DNA of 64,000 nucleotides from Loripinus fragilis (lineage: Eukaryota; Mollusca; Bivalvia; Lucinida; Lucinidae): positions 81,835,950 to 81,899,949 of the forward strand of contig OZ026518.1 in assembly GCA_964019695.1 (NCBI GenBank), read 5' to 3'. The notes beneath the pieces were generated by a model. That model saw nothing but the letters and a program-made list of their open reading frames with translations. It had not been told where the DNA came from and ran no database searches. Position numbers and translations under genes: made by a program. Of this stretch, positions 1 to 8,474 are shown in pieces (position 1 is the stretch's first letter; each line of letters begins with the position of its first letter).

Positions 1-6
1 GAACTG

Positions 7-56
7 TGAAGGCTATGGCGAGAATGCGCATTTGCACAGGCTCGCCTGAGCCTTCA
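7..56. other. Hairpin-forming segment at the chosen unit start
   Basis: Arms tgaaggct (7-14) and agccttca (49-56) are perfect 8-bp complements. Between them lie a 10-bp palindrome, aatgcgcatt (23-32), and a short stem caggc/gcctg (37-41/44-48). The segment is retained in every unit start. Unit 15 has one change in the palindrome (aatgcacatt, near 57838). It may be a structural relic or may be transcribed. No function is assigned. Confidence 0.55.
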
Positions 57-59
57 TTG
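22..59 (+). repeat. Left copy of 38-bp flank repeat
   Basis: Aligns without gaps to 1839-1876, with 28 of 38 bases identical. Both copies end in ccttcattg. The two copies bracket the subrepeat block as direct repeats. This copy overlaps the hairpin segment. Confidence 0.6.
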
Positions 60-129
60 CTGGGCTATATGATATGTGCTAAAATCTCGTGAGCTTGCCC
101 AACAATATAACATTTATGCCTGGTTAGTC

Positions 130-1640
130 TGTGCAAAAGCTCATGAGAGGCACGTGTGATATCACCTAAATTCTCACGATTAAGCTCATAGCTCATGGTT
201 GACACAATCATGCAATTTGAATTTAAATCTCACAAAAGAGCTTATAACTCGTTGGCGACACATGCGATACAACTAAAATCTCATGCGAAATCTCATAGCT
301 CAAAAACTACGCATGCAACCAGAACTAAATTCTCGCAAGAAAGCCCTTGCACATATGCTGTACATGCGTCTAAAACTAAAATTTTATCAGAAAAATCTTA
401 GAGCTCATGGGCAACACATGCGTTTGAACTAAAATCTCACGCAAAAAGCTCATAGCGCATGATTAACACTTGCAATCTCATGTAGAACTACAACCTTACG
501 ACTTCATACCCATGAGCATGCGACTAGAACTTAAATCTCACAAGAAAAACTCAAATCTCAAAGACGACCCATGCAATTAAAACTAAACTCTCACTAGAAA
601 ACCCATAGTTTATTAAATACACATCAGCATGTAAAAAGAACAAAAACCTCAAATGAAAGTTCTTAGCTCATGGGCTACAACTGCGACTAGAACTAAGAAC
701 TAAAAGCTCAAAAAGAAAGTTCATTGCTCATGGACTCAGCGTGTGATTTGAAAAAGAAATCTCGTGAGAAAGCGCAATGCCTGTGGGCGACACATGCAAT
801 TTGAACTAAAATATCACAACAAATTTCATGATAAGCGCATGGGCAACACATGCGATCAGAACTAAAATCTTACGAGAAAGTCCATAACTCGTGAGAATAC
901 GTGGGATATAACTAAAATAACACAAAAGTTCATAGCTTATGAGCGATACATGCGATTAGAACTAAATTCGCGGGAAATTTCATGCCTCCTGGTAGGGCAA
1001 CATGTGTGATTAGAACTAAATTCTCAAGAGAAGATTAGCCCCAGGGCGACACATGCGATTAGAACTAAAATCTCAAAAGAAATGTCAAAGCTCATGGGCG
1101 ACACATGAGATTAGAACTAAAATAACATGAGGAAGTTATTAGCTCGTGGGCAACCCATGAGCTAGAACTAGGAATTAAAGTATCCCAAGAAAGTTCATAG
1201 CTCATGGGCGACGCATGTGATTATGAACTAATATCGCACAAAGGTTCATAGTTCATGAGCGACACTAGCGTGTAGACCTTAATTCTCGTGAGAAGTCCAT
1301 AGCCCATGGGCGACACATGCGAGTATAACTACTATTGTACAAGAAAGGTCAAAGCTCATGGGCGACAAATGCAGTGACTTAAATCACCCAGAAAGTTCAT
1401 AGCTCATGGGCAACACATGCGATTAGAACTAAATCAGTTCGAGAAAGTTTGTAGCTCATGGGCGACACATATGATAAGAACTAAATTTTCACAAGAAATC
1501 AGAGCCCATGGTCGATAAGTGCAATTAGAACAATTAACACAAGAGAGTTCAAAGCTCATGGGCGACACATGCGATTACAGCTAAAATCACAAAAAATAAA
1601 AGCTCATGGGCGAGAAAGTGCATAGGTTATAATACAACAA
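130..1640 (+). repeat. Nested degenerate subrepeat block, about 51-bp period
   Basis: Copies are recognised by the core catgggcgacacatgcg followed by gattagaactaaaatctc and then an a/g-rich spacer ending in agttcatagct. In the right half the cores start near 1043, 1094, 1147, 1203, 1253, 1306, 1359, 1407, 1456, 1507, 1558 and 1606, giving spacings of 48-56 bp. The left half (130-1040) has more decayed copies, for example near 197, 258, 408, 459 and 838. I estimate about 30 copies. An isolated core lies near 1810. The block recurs at the same offset in every unit. It is cut short in unit 3 and interrupted in unit 5. No open frame with a plausible product is present. Confidence 0.85.
151..165. 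promoter_or_regulatory. CACGTG E-box overlapping a 10-bp palindrome
   Basis: CACGTG (151-156) overlaps the perfect palindrome gtgatatcac (156-165). A second CACGTG lies at 1881-1886, just right of the subrepeat block. A 6-bp match can occur by chance, so binding by a bHLH factor is only a possibility. Confidence 0.2.
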
Positions 1641-1838
1641 ACACTAGAGTTATAGCCTCACTTGAAAGTTTTCGTATCCTCGTTCAAAATGTTATTTAGT
1701 TAATCGATACGTTCTGTAAAGGCTCTGACATGAATTCTCAGATGTACGTGATCGCTTTAACGTAGACAGCACCATTTACCATGTAAAATCGCACGAGAAA
1801 GCACATAGCTCATGGGCGATACGCAGCTTTCTGAATGA

Positions 1839-1876
1839 GAGTGCACTTTTGCAGAGTCTCGTTCGGACCTTCATTG
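1839..1876 (+). repeat. Right copy of 38-bp flank repeat
   Basis: Gapless partner of 22-59, with 10 mismatches. It sits directly after the last isolated subrepeat core (near 1810) and before a CACGTG. It is missing from unit 3 and unit 6 because of their rearrangements. Confidence 0.6.
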
Positions 1877-2081
1877 ATCACACGTGAAAAGTATGGTGGT
1901 AGATGAAAGTAAGCACCAAACATAATGGTCGTTATTTATTTATGTCTAAGAAATACTAAGTAGATATGGGTCTCATCACGAGAAAACGTGCCATTGTGGT
2001 TTACAACAACATAAAGCTTAATCCAGCCTGTCTAGCTTCAGTGCCTAGTAAGTAGACTAATGAAATATTTCATGTAAAAGT

Positions 2082-2300
2082 TTGGATACTATACCTATCA
2101 ATAGCAAAGAACAAACACGCAGATCAGTCTGCACGGATGCGCATGCTGGTCTGCGCCTTTGTTATGGACAGACAACAAAATCAGGCTTTCTTGTGAAGAT
2201 TTCAATATGCAATAAGGATATTGTAATTGAAGATATAAATGGATTAATCATCTGTCCAAACGTTCAAAAATCATCAGATTATGCAAAAAAAAAATCTTAA
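2082..2300 (+). other. Recurrent open frame, 72 codons, no ATG start; probably not a gene
   Basis: The frame opens at TTG 2082 and closes at 2298-2300. A middle stretch reads VCTDAHAGLRLCYGQTTKSG, whose spaced cysteines could be an exon remnant, but I do not recognise the family. Copies begin at 6320, 13856, 18573, 26024, 30266, 34506, 38737, 42971, 47200, 51435, 55663 and 59896. Unit 3 lacks its start and unit 6 lacks it entirely. Changes between copies replace residues (Arg and Cys to Ser in unit 7, Arg to Cys in units 14 and 15). The end of the frame runs through an A tract whose length differs between units (9 to 13), so the C-terminus changes from copy to copy. A spliced exon cannot be excluded. 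Confidence 0.2.
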
Positions 2301-2336
2301 GTAAATAAGAATAAAAATATTTGTTTTATAAATCAG

Positions 2337-2416
2337 GAGCTTGCAGGTTTCGAACCCACAGGTAAATGTCCTGTTGTTCTGGTGAAAACCATTTAGACCA
2401 CTCGACTATTGGGCTC
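2337..2416 (-). tRNA. tRNA-like element (Ser/Leu-type class II shape), degenerate, unit 1
   Basis: Read on the minus strand, this 80-nt sequence has an A box (TAGTCGAGTGG) and, 41 nt further on, a perfect B box (GGTTCGAAACC). Together they match an internal Pol III promoter. The ends pair only as GAGC/GCTC. The T arm (GTGGG/CCTGC) pairs with two wobbles, a variable arm AGG/CCT closes a 7-nt loop, and an anticodon-like arm GTTTT/ACAAC has one mismatch. The putative loop CACCAGA lacks the usual U33, so I do not assign an anticodon. A T5 run lies about 19 nt past the 3' end and could terminate Pol III. It is most likely a tRNA pseudogene or a tRNA-derived SINE head. A functional tRNA is unlikely because the acceptor and D stems are poor. 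Confidence 0.45.
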
Positions 2417-2619
2417 ATTAATCTATAGGATTAACATTCCTTTAAGTGGCAGATTGGTGTTCAAGGGACATTACTTTTCATGATATAGAAATTAACATCA
2501 TTTAGCAAAAACAGTAATATTTGGTCAATTAGCCAAGTGGCATTATCACAATGTGTAAGTTTCATTCTGTGTAAAATATATATCTACAAATAAACAATGC
2601 AATCGTCTCTGGAAACTAT
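2417..2619. other. AT-rich spacer, nothing recognised
   Basis: Between the tRNA-like element and the next ATG frame I see no repeat core, stem or long frame. It is AT-rich and unremarkable in all units. Confidence 0.5.
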
Positions 2620-2761
2620 ATGGATATTTTCTCAATAAACAGAAACCATGCATGTTTAATATATGTTTTATACATAACCTTGCTGAAGTTGACCATTTTA
2701 AGATTGTTTCCTCAAGGTGTTATGCACCACGAGCCATGTTTTCATGCTGGCTCGTCAACAA

Positions 2762-2787
2762 GCGGATTCCTCCTAGGGAGGATTCGC
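2762..2787. repeat. Imperfect inverted repeat
   Basis: Arms of about 11-12 bp (gcggattcctcc and ggaggattcgc) flank the centre tag, with one mismatch and one unpaired base. The core cctcc/ggagg pairs perfectly. It is conserved in essentially all units; unit 10 has one base changed in the right arm. It lies immediately left of the T-rich tract. Confidence 0.5.
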
Positions 2788-2792
2788 AAAGT

Positions 2793-2856
2793 TAGCTCCC
2801 TATTTCTTTTTTCTTTTATTTTCATTTTTTTTATATTTTTTTTTTATTTTTCCATA
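2793..2856 (+). repeat. T-rich low-complexity tract
   Basis: Mostly T with scattered C and A. Its length and exact pattern differ between units. Units 11, 13 and 14 share a form with ttttttttcattttttt and atttctcc. It is a useful marker of relatedness between units and a likely site of replication slippage. Confidence 0.7.
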
Positions 2857-2932
2857 TGGGCTCCCAGGGTTTTTTGGCCATTGCTATGGGTGGGGGTTTA
2901 AGGTTGGGACCTAGTTAAGGGGTAAAACCTGC

Positions 2933-3095
2933 CAGTCAGTACTGGTAATCAGGGGTAGAGATTAGTAGCTCAGGTAACCTTTTTCTATGGAATCGTGCAA
3001 AACACTTTATTCAACTACAAAATCAACTAAAATTGCACAATCCAGCAGTTGCGAATTCAGAAAAGCTTTGTGAAACTGAGTCAGTCAGTACTGGT
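2933..3095 (+). repeat. Pair of 14-bp direct repeats 149 bp apart
   Basis: The 14-mer cagtcagtactggt occurs at 2933-2946 and 3082-3095. The first copy extends left to form a small hairpin (ccagt, loop cagt, actgg). The second lies inside the 105-codon frame. Both copies are kept in almost all units; unit 15 has a change in the first and unit 14 in the second. Confidence 0.5.
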
Positions 3096-3350
3096 GTATT
3101 GCAGCAAGGCCAAAGATACATATATGAATTTCTATGGAAGACTTCACTAAGCAGTATGGGAGAAACCTATATGCACTTAACCAATACTTTCAAGGATGAG
3201 CTGACATTTTATCTAAAACAATACACTTTGTGCAATGCCATTGATAGTTCTATATCATTGTTACACTCGCATCGAATGCACAAAAGAGGAATCCTTTGCA
3301 AATTGGAAATGTTTTGCTTTTTGAACAGTTCATGTGGTTGTACCCCATAA
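3033..3350 (+). other. Recurrent open frame, 105 codons, no ATG at its start; no sign of selection
   Basis: The frame opens at TTG (3033) and ends at 3350. The first in-frame ATG is about 45 codons in. The product is not recognised. It contains several cysteines and ends in SSCGCTP. Copies start at 7267, 10567, 14804, 19524, 22735, 31217, 39684, 48149, 56608 and 60846. Units 9, 11 and 13 extend it upstream through a 5-bp deletion. Unit 7 has a one-base insertion that breaks the front of the frame. I count eight residue-replacing changes among copies (Tyr to Ser, Met to Lys, Leu to Phe, Leu to Met, Ser to Gly, Asn to Asp, Val to Ile, Lys to Gln) against about three silent ones. That is what unconstrained DNA would show. 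A CAG|GTAACC donor-like site at 2971 leaves a spliced use conceivable. Confidence 0.2.
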
Positions 3351-3358
3351 GTTCTTTC

Positions 3359-3368
3359 TATAAAAAGG
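3359..3368 (+). promoter_or_regulatory. TATA-like box
   Basis: TATAAAAAGG lies 36 bp upstream of ATG 3395, a spacing compatible with a Pol II start just before that ATG. Units 11, 13, 14 and 15 have one A fewer (TATAAAAGG). The surrounding DNA is AT-rich, so a chance match is quite possible. Confidence 0.25.
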
Positions 3369-3394
3369 TACTTTAACAAACAGTAAAGACCTTG

Positions 3395-3598
3395 ATGAAA
3401 TGGCACATAATGCGATATTTCACCAGGGTCTGCACTGTTTGGAATGATGAAAACAGTTCCACACTTAGTATTCCATTAGAATATAAAGAGTTTATCAAAG
3501 ATACTGTAGCGTTCACCAAGGCTCTCCACTTTGACCATAGTTATTATCACACTGCATTTTCAGCGGCAACTTATCCTCCTACCGAACATATGGGGTAG
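3395..3598 (+). CDS. Hypothetical 67-codon ATG frame downstream of a TATA-like box; doubtful
   Basis: This is the best-placed small frame of the unit. It has a true ATG, a TATA-like sequence 36 bp upstream and a TAG stop at 3596. The predicted peptide is soluble and rich in aromatic residues and histidine, with no signal peptide, membrane segment or motif I recognise. Intact copies start at 7629, 10929, 15166, 19886, 23097, 27339, 31579, 35811, 40046, 44274, 52737 and 56969. Unit 12 has a stop at codon 3 (48517) and unit 15 a stop at codon 16 (61252). Other changes include Met to Val (units 2, 3), Tyr to Asn (units 11, 13, 14) and Asp to Asn (unit 6). Two nonsense copies out of fifteen argue against a needed protein. 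Confidence 0.15.
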   Translation: MKWHIMRYFTRVCTVWNDENSSTLSIPLEYKEFIKDTVAFTKALHFDHSYYHTAFSAATYPPTEHMG

Positions 3599-3599
3599 C

Positions 3600-4239
3600 A
3601 CAGGCCCTAACTAGCTGTGCATCAATAGTTTGGCAGCCACTCCCCGTCCCCTCTTGAAGAAAGTAACAACAGGTTGTTGCTTTTCTTGTTTGGTTCTTGC
3701 TTTATGTGGATGTCTTTATCTGTCTGTGTGTTTCTGTCATTTCTTTCTCTTGACGCCATAGAATGGTATGTGATGTTTGTTATGCATGTTTTTTTGTAAA
3801 GCTGTGCTTGTGTTTCTATCATTTCCCGAAACAAAACATCCAGTTTGGTAGCCCACGAAAATAGTACCTTTTTAAAAATGTAAATCGCAGTATCTGTGTC
3901 TTATATTTAGTGAATGGGTGCTCTTTTGGACTTTAAACTTGCCCGTGACTAAGCATTGGTGTATGTTTGTTATGCTGATGAAAGCAAAATCATCTTTGTG
4001 TGGACTATTTTGTCAACTACCATGACAACGACGGACGCTGGTCTGATTCAAGTTGAATTCCGTAACTGTACGAACGCCTGATGATGCAAGATCACCCACA
4101 CTGTGGTATTTTGGGCTAGAAAATGAGATTTTGATGATTATCGCATATGCACAAAGCCGCCTGTAAACGTCCATGCTGCGTATCTAGTGGGAATATAGGT
4201 TGATCTGGATGTTTCTCTACATTCATACTTTGTGTATGC
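3600..4239. other. Unit right end, nothing recognised
   Basis: The left part (3622-3834) is open on the minus strand for 70 codons but only from a TTG, and I treat this as chance. From about 3840 to 4239 I see no repeat core, RNA gene or open frame of note. It is highly conserved between units, with only scattered single changes. Confidence 0.5.
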
Positions 4240-7200
4240 GAACTGTGAAGGCTATGGCGAGAATGCGCATTTGCACAGGCTCGCCTGAGCCTTCATTGCT
4301 GGGCTATATGATATGCGCTAAAATCTCGTGAGCTTGCCCAACAATATAACATTTATGCCTGGTTAGTCTGTGCAAAAGCTCATGAGAGGCACGTGTGATA
4401 TCACCTAAATTCTCACGATTAAGCTCATAGCTCATGGTTGACACAATCATGCAATTTGAATTTAAATCTCACAAAAGAGCTTATAACTCGTTGGCGACAC
4501 ATGCGATACAACTAAAATCTCATGCGAAATCTCATAGCTCAAAAACTACGCATGCAACCAGAACTAAATTCTCGCAAGAAAGCCCTTGCACATATGCTGT
4601 ACATGCGTCTAAAACTAAAATTTTATCAGAAAAATCTTAGAGCTCATGGGCAACACATGCGTTTGAACTAAAATCTCACGCAAAAAGCTCATAGCGCATG
4701 ATTAACACTTGCAATTTCATGTAGAACTACAACCTTACGACTTCATACCCATGAGCATGCGACTAGAACTTAAATCTCACAAGAAAAACTCAAATCTCAA
4801 AGACGACCCATGCAATTAAAACTAAACTCTCACTAGAAAACCCATAGTTTATTAAATACACATCAGCATGTAAAAGGAACAAAAACCTCAAATGAAAGTT
4901 CTTAGCTCATGGGCTACAACTGCGACTAGAACTAAGAACTAAAATCTCAAAAAGAAAGTTCATTGCTCATGGACTCAGCGTGTGATTTGAAAAAGAAATC
5001 TCGTGAGAAAGCTCAATGCCTGTGGGCGACACATGCAATTTGAACTAAAATCTCACAACAAATTTCATGGAAAGCGCATGGGCAACACATGCGATCAGAA
5101 CTAAAATCTTACGAGAAAGTCCATAACTCGTGAGAATACGTGCGATATAACTAAAATAACACAAAAGTTCATAGCTTATGAGCGATACATGCGATTAGAA
5201 CTAAATTCGCGGGAAATTTCATGCCTCCTGGTAAGGCAACATGTGTGATTAGAACTAAATTCTCAAGAGAAGATTAGCCCCAGGGCGACACATGCGATTA
5301 GAACTAAAATCTCAAAAGAAATGTCAAAGCTCATGGGCGACACATGAGATTAGAACTAAAATAACATGGAAAGTTATTAGCTCGTGGGCAACCCATGAGC
5401 TAGAACTAAGAATTAAAGTATCCCAAGAAAGTTCATAGCTCATGGGCGACGCATGTGATTATGAACTAATATCGCACAAAGGTTCATAGTTCATGAGCGA
5501 CACTAGCGTGTAGACCTTAATTCTCGTGAGAAGTCCATAGCCCATGGGCGACACATGCGAGTATAACTACTATTGTACAAGAAAGGTCAAAGCTCATGGG
5601 CGACAAATGCAGTGACTTAAATCACCCAGAAAGTTCATAGCTCATGGGCAACACATGCGATTAGAACTAAATCAGTTCGAGAAAGTTTGTAGCTCATGGG
5701 CGACACATATGATAAGAACTAAATTTTCACAAGAAATCAGAGCCCATGGTCGATAAGTGCAATTAGAACAATTAACACAAGAGAGTTCAAAGCTCATGGG
5801 CGACACATGCGATTACAGCTAAAATCACAAAAAATAAAAGCTCATGGGCGAGAAAGTGCATAGGTTATAATACAACAAACACTAGAGTTATAGCCTCACT
5901 TGAAAGTTTTCGTATCCTCGTTTAAAATGTTATTTAGTTAATCGATACGTTCTGTAAAGGCTCTGACATGAATTCTCAGATGTACGTGATCGCTTTAACG
6001 TAGACAGCACCATGTACCATGTAAAATCGCACGAGAAAGCACATAGCTCATGGGCGATACGCAGCTTTCTGAATGAGAGTGCACTTTTGCAGAGTCTTGT
6101 TCGGACCTTCATTGATCACACGTGAAAAGTATGGCGGTAGATGAAAGTAAGCACCAAACATAATGGTCGTTATTTATTTATGTCTAAGAAATACTAAGTA
6201 GATATGGGTCTCATCACGAGAAAACGTGCCATTGTGGTTTACAACAACATAAAGCTTAATCCAGCCTGTCTAGCTTCAGTGCCTAGTAAGTAGACTAATG
6301 AAATATTTCATGTAAAAGTTTGGATACTATACCTATCAATAGCAAAGAACAAACACGCAGATCAGTCTGCACGGATGCGCATGCTGGTCTGCGCCTTTGT
6401 TATGGACAGACAACAAAATCAGGCTTTCTTGTGAAGATTTCAATATGCAATAAGGATATTGTAATTGAAGATATTAATGGATTAATCATCTGTCCAAACG
6501 TTCAAAAATCATCAGATTATGCAAAAAAAAAATCTTAAGTAAATAAGAATAAAAACATTTGTTTTATAAATCAGGAGCTTGCAGGTTTCGAACCCACAGG
6601 TAAATGTCCTGTTGTTCTGGTGAAAACCATTTAGACCACTCGACTATTGGGCTCATTAATCTATAGGATTAACATTCCTTTAAGTCGCAGATTGGTGTTC
6701 AAGGGACATTACTTTTCATGATATAGAAATTAACATCATTTAGCAAAAACAGTAATATTTGGTCAATTAGCCAAGTGGCATTATCACAATGTGTAAGTTT
6801 CATTCTGTGTAAAATATATATCTACAAATAAACAATGCAATCGTCTCTGGAAACTATATGGATATTTTCTCAATAAACAGAAACCATGCATGCTTAATAT
6901 ATGTTTTATACATAACCTTGCTGAAGTTGACCATTTTAAGTTTGTTTCCTCTAGGTGTTATGCACCACGAGCCATGTTTTCATGCTGGCTCGTCAACAAG
7001 CGGATTCCTCCTAGGGAGGATTCGCAAAGTTAGCTCCCTTTTTCTTTTTTCTTTTATTTTCATTTTTTTTATATTTTTTATTTTTCCATATGGGCTCCCA
7101 GGGTTTTTTGGCCATTGCTATGGGTGGGGGTTTAAGGTTGGGACCTAGTTAAGGGGTAAAACCTGCCAGTCAGTACTGGTAATCAGGGGTAGAGATTAGT

Positions 7201-8474
7201 AGCTCAGGTAACCTTTTTCTATGGAATCGTGCAAAACACTTTATTCAACTACAAAATCAACTAAAATTGCACAATCCAGCAGTTGCGAATTCAGAAAAGC
7301 TTTGTGAAACTGAGTCAGTCAGTACTGGTGTATTGCAGCAAGGCCAAAGATACATATATGAATTTCTATGGAAGACTTCACTAAGCAGTATGGGAGAAAC
7401 CTATATGCACTTAACCAATACTTTCAAGGATGAGCTGACATTTTATCTAAAACAATACACTTTGTGCAATGCCATTGATAGTTCTATATCATTGTTACAC
7501 TCGCATCGAATGCACAAAAGAGGAATCCTTTGCAAATTGGAAATGTTTTGCTTTTTGAACAGTTCATGTGGTTGTACCCCATAAGTTCTTTCTATAAAAA
7601 GGTACTTTAACAAACAGTAAAGACCTTGATGAAATGGCACATAGTGCGATATTTCACCAGGGTCTGCACTGTTTGGAATGATGAAAACAGTTCCACACTT
7701 AGTATTCCATTAGAATATAAAGAGTTTATCAAAGATACTGTAGCGTTCACCAAGGCTCTCCACTTTGACCATAGTTATTATCACACTGCATTTTCAGCGG
7801 CAACTTATCCTCCTACCGAACATATGGGGTAGCACAGGCCCTAACTAGCTGTGCATCAATAGTTTGGCAGCCACTCCCCGTCCCCTCTTGAAGAAAGTAA
7901 CAACAGGTTGTTGCTTTTCTTGTTTGGTTCTTGCTTTATGTGGATGTCTTTATCTGTCTGTGTGTTTCTGTCATTTCTTTCTCTTGACGCCATAGAATGG
8001 TATGTGATGTTTGTTATGCATGTTTTTTTGTAAAGCTGTGCTTGTGTTTCTATCATTTCCCGAAACAAAACATCCAGTTTGGTAGCCCACGAAAATAGTA
8101 CCTTTTTAAAAATGTAAATCGCAGTATCTGTGTCTTATATTTAGTGAATGGGTGCTCTTTTGGACTTTAAACTTGCCCGTGACTAAGCATTGGTGTATGT
8201 TTGTTATGCTGATGAAAGCAAAATCATCTTTGTGTGGACTATTTTGTCAACTACCATGACAACGACGGACGCTGGTCTGACTCAAGTTGAATTCCGTAAC
8301 TGTATGAACGCCTGATGATGCAAGATCACCCACACTGTGGTATCTTGGGCTAGAAAATGAGATTTTGATGATTATCGCATATGCTCAAAAGCCGCCTGTA
8401 AACGTCCATGCTGCGTATCTAGTGGGAATATAGGTTTATCTGGATGTTTCTCTACATTCATACTTTGTGTATGC
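4240..8474 (+). repeat. Macrosatellite unit 2 (4,235 bp)
   Basis: Full-length copy. It has a 2-bp loss near 5368 (aacatggaaag where other units read aacatgaggaag). From 6338 to its end it is the left half of an exact tandem duplication that continues through unit 3. Diagnostic variants shared only with unit 3 include catgcatgcttaat near 6890, aaaaacattt near 6551 and catagtgcg near 7640. Confidence 0.97.

Larger units (their letters stand above)
2620..2901 (+). other. ATG frame running into a T-rich tract; probably fortuitous
   Basis: Opens at a true ATG (2620), with about 70 codons before a tract of phenylalanine and other hydrophobic codons produced by T-rich DNA. That tract changes length between units, so the C-terminus varies from 92 to 98 residues and ends in different reading frames. 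The hydrophobic stretch is therefore better explained by low-complexity DNA than by a membrane segment. The pyrimidine run followed by ctag|gtg near 2701-2716 in most units looks like a 3' splice site, but unit 1 lacks it. Copies start at 6858, 10158, 14394, 19111, 26564, 30807, 35043, 39274, 43510, 47738, 51973 and 56200. Unit 15 is frameshifted near 60520. Confidence 0.2.
1..4239 (+). repeat. Macrosatellite unit 1 (4,239 bp), reference monomer
   Basis: I place the monomer start at the motif gaactgtgaaggctatggcg, which recurs at 4240, 8475, 11775, 16012, 20732, 23943, 28185, 32425, 36657, 40891, 45120, 49357, 53583, 57815 and 62054. The phase is arbitrary because the array is circularly permutable and the window happens to begin here. 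This unit contains every element described below. It has several private changes, including a G for C at 2448 and a changed stretch at 2701-2716, where the other units read a pyrimidine run followed by ctag. No function is known to me. It resembles a macrosatellite rather than rDNA or a histone cluster, since no rRNA or histone sequence is present. Confidence 0.97.

Noticed and set aside
195..401. Plus-strand 68-codon frame with a true ATG, found at every unit start
   Set aside because: It lies wholly inside the degenerate subrepeats and encodes a low-complexity Ser/His/Lys/Thr-rich peptide with the subrepeat period. I read it as a frame kept open by repeat composition.
130..1640. Regularly spaced repeats resembling a CRISPR array
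   Set aside because: The repeats are degenerate, the spacing unit is fully similar rather than repeat plus unique spacer, there are no cas genes, and the context is eukaryotic satellite DNA.
2082..2300. Membership of a metalloprotease or other cysteine-rich secreted family, suggested by the spaced cysteines and CYGQTTKSG stretch
   Set aside because: The similarity is a vague impression with no catalytic motif, the frame has no ATG, and copies lose the cysteine (unit 7) or gain an extra one (units 14 and 15).
2337..2416. A functional tRNA gene for a named amino acid
   Set aside because: The acceptor stem pairs over only four bases, the D stem is weak and the anticodon loop lacks U33. I keep it as tRNA-like and assign no anticodon.
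3209..3406. Minus-strand open frame of 65 codons, repeated in most units
   Set aside because: It is the antisense of the 105-codon and 67-codon frames. Indels in units 11, 13, 14 and 15 and the deleted A in the TATA-like box disrupt it.
3622..3834. Minus-strand open frame of 70 codons, repeated in all units
   Set aside because: It starts only at TTG, has no recognisable motif, and repeats because the DNA repeats. The opposite strand is a T-rich, TG-rich stretch that naturally gives an open minus frame.
5930..6112. Minus-strand 60-codon frame seen only in unit 2
   Set aside because: It is open only because of single substitutions in this unit and crosses the right edge of the subrepeats.
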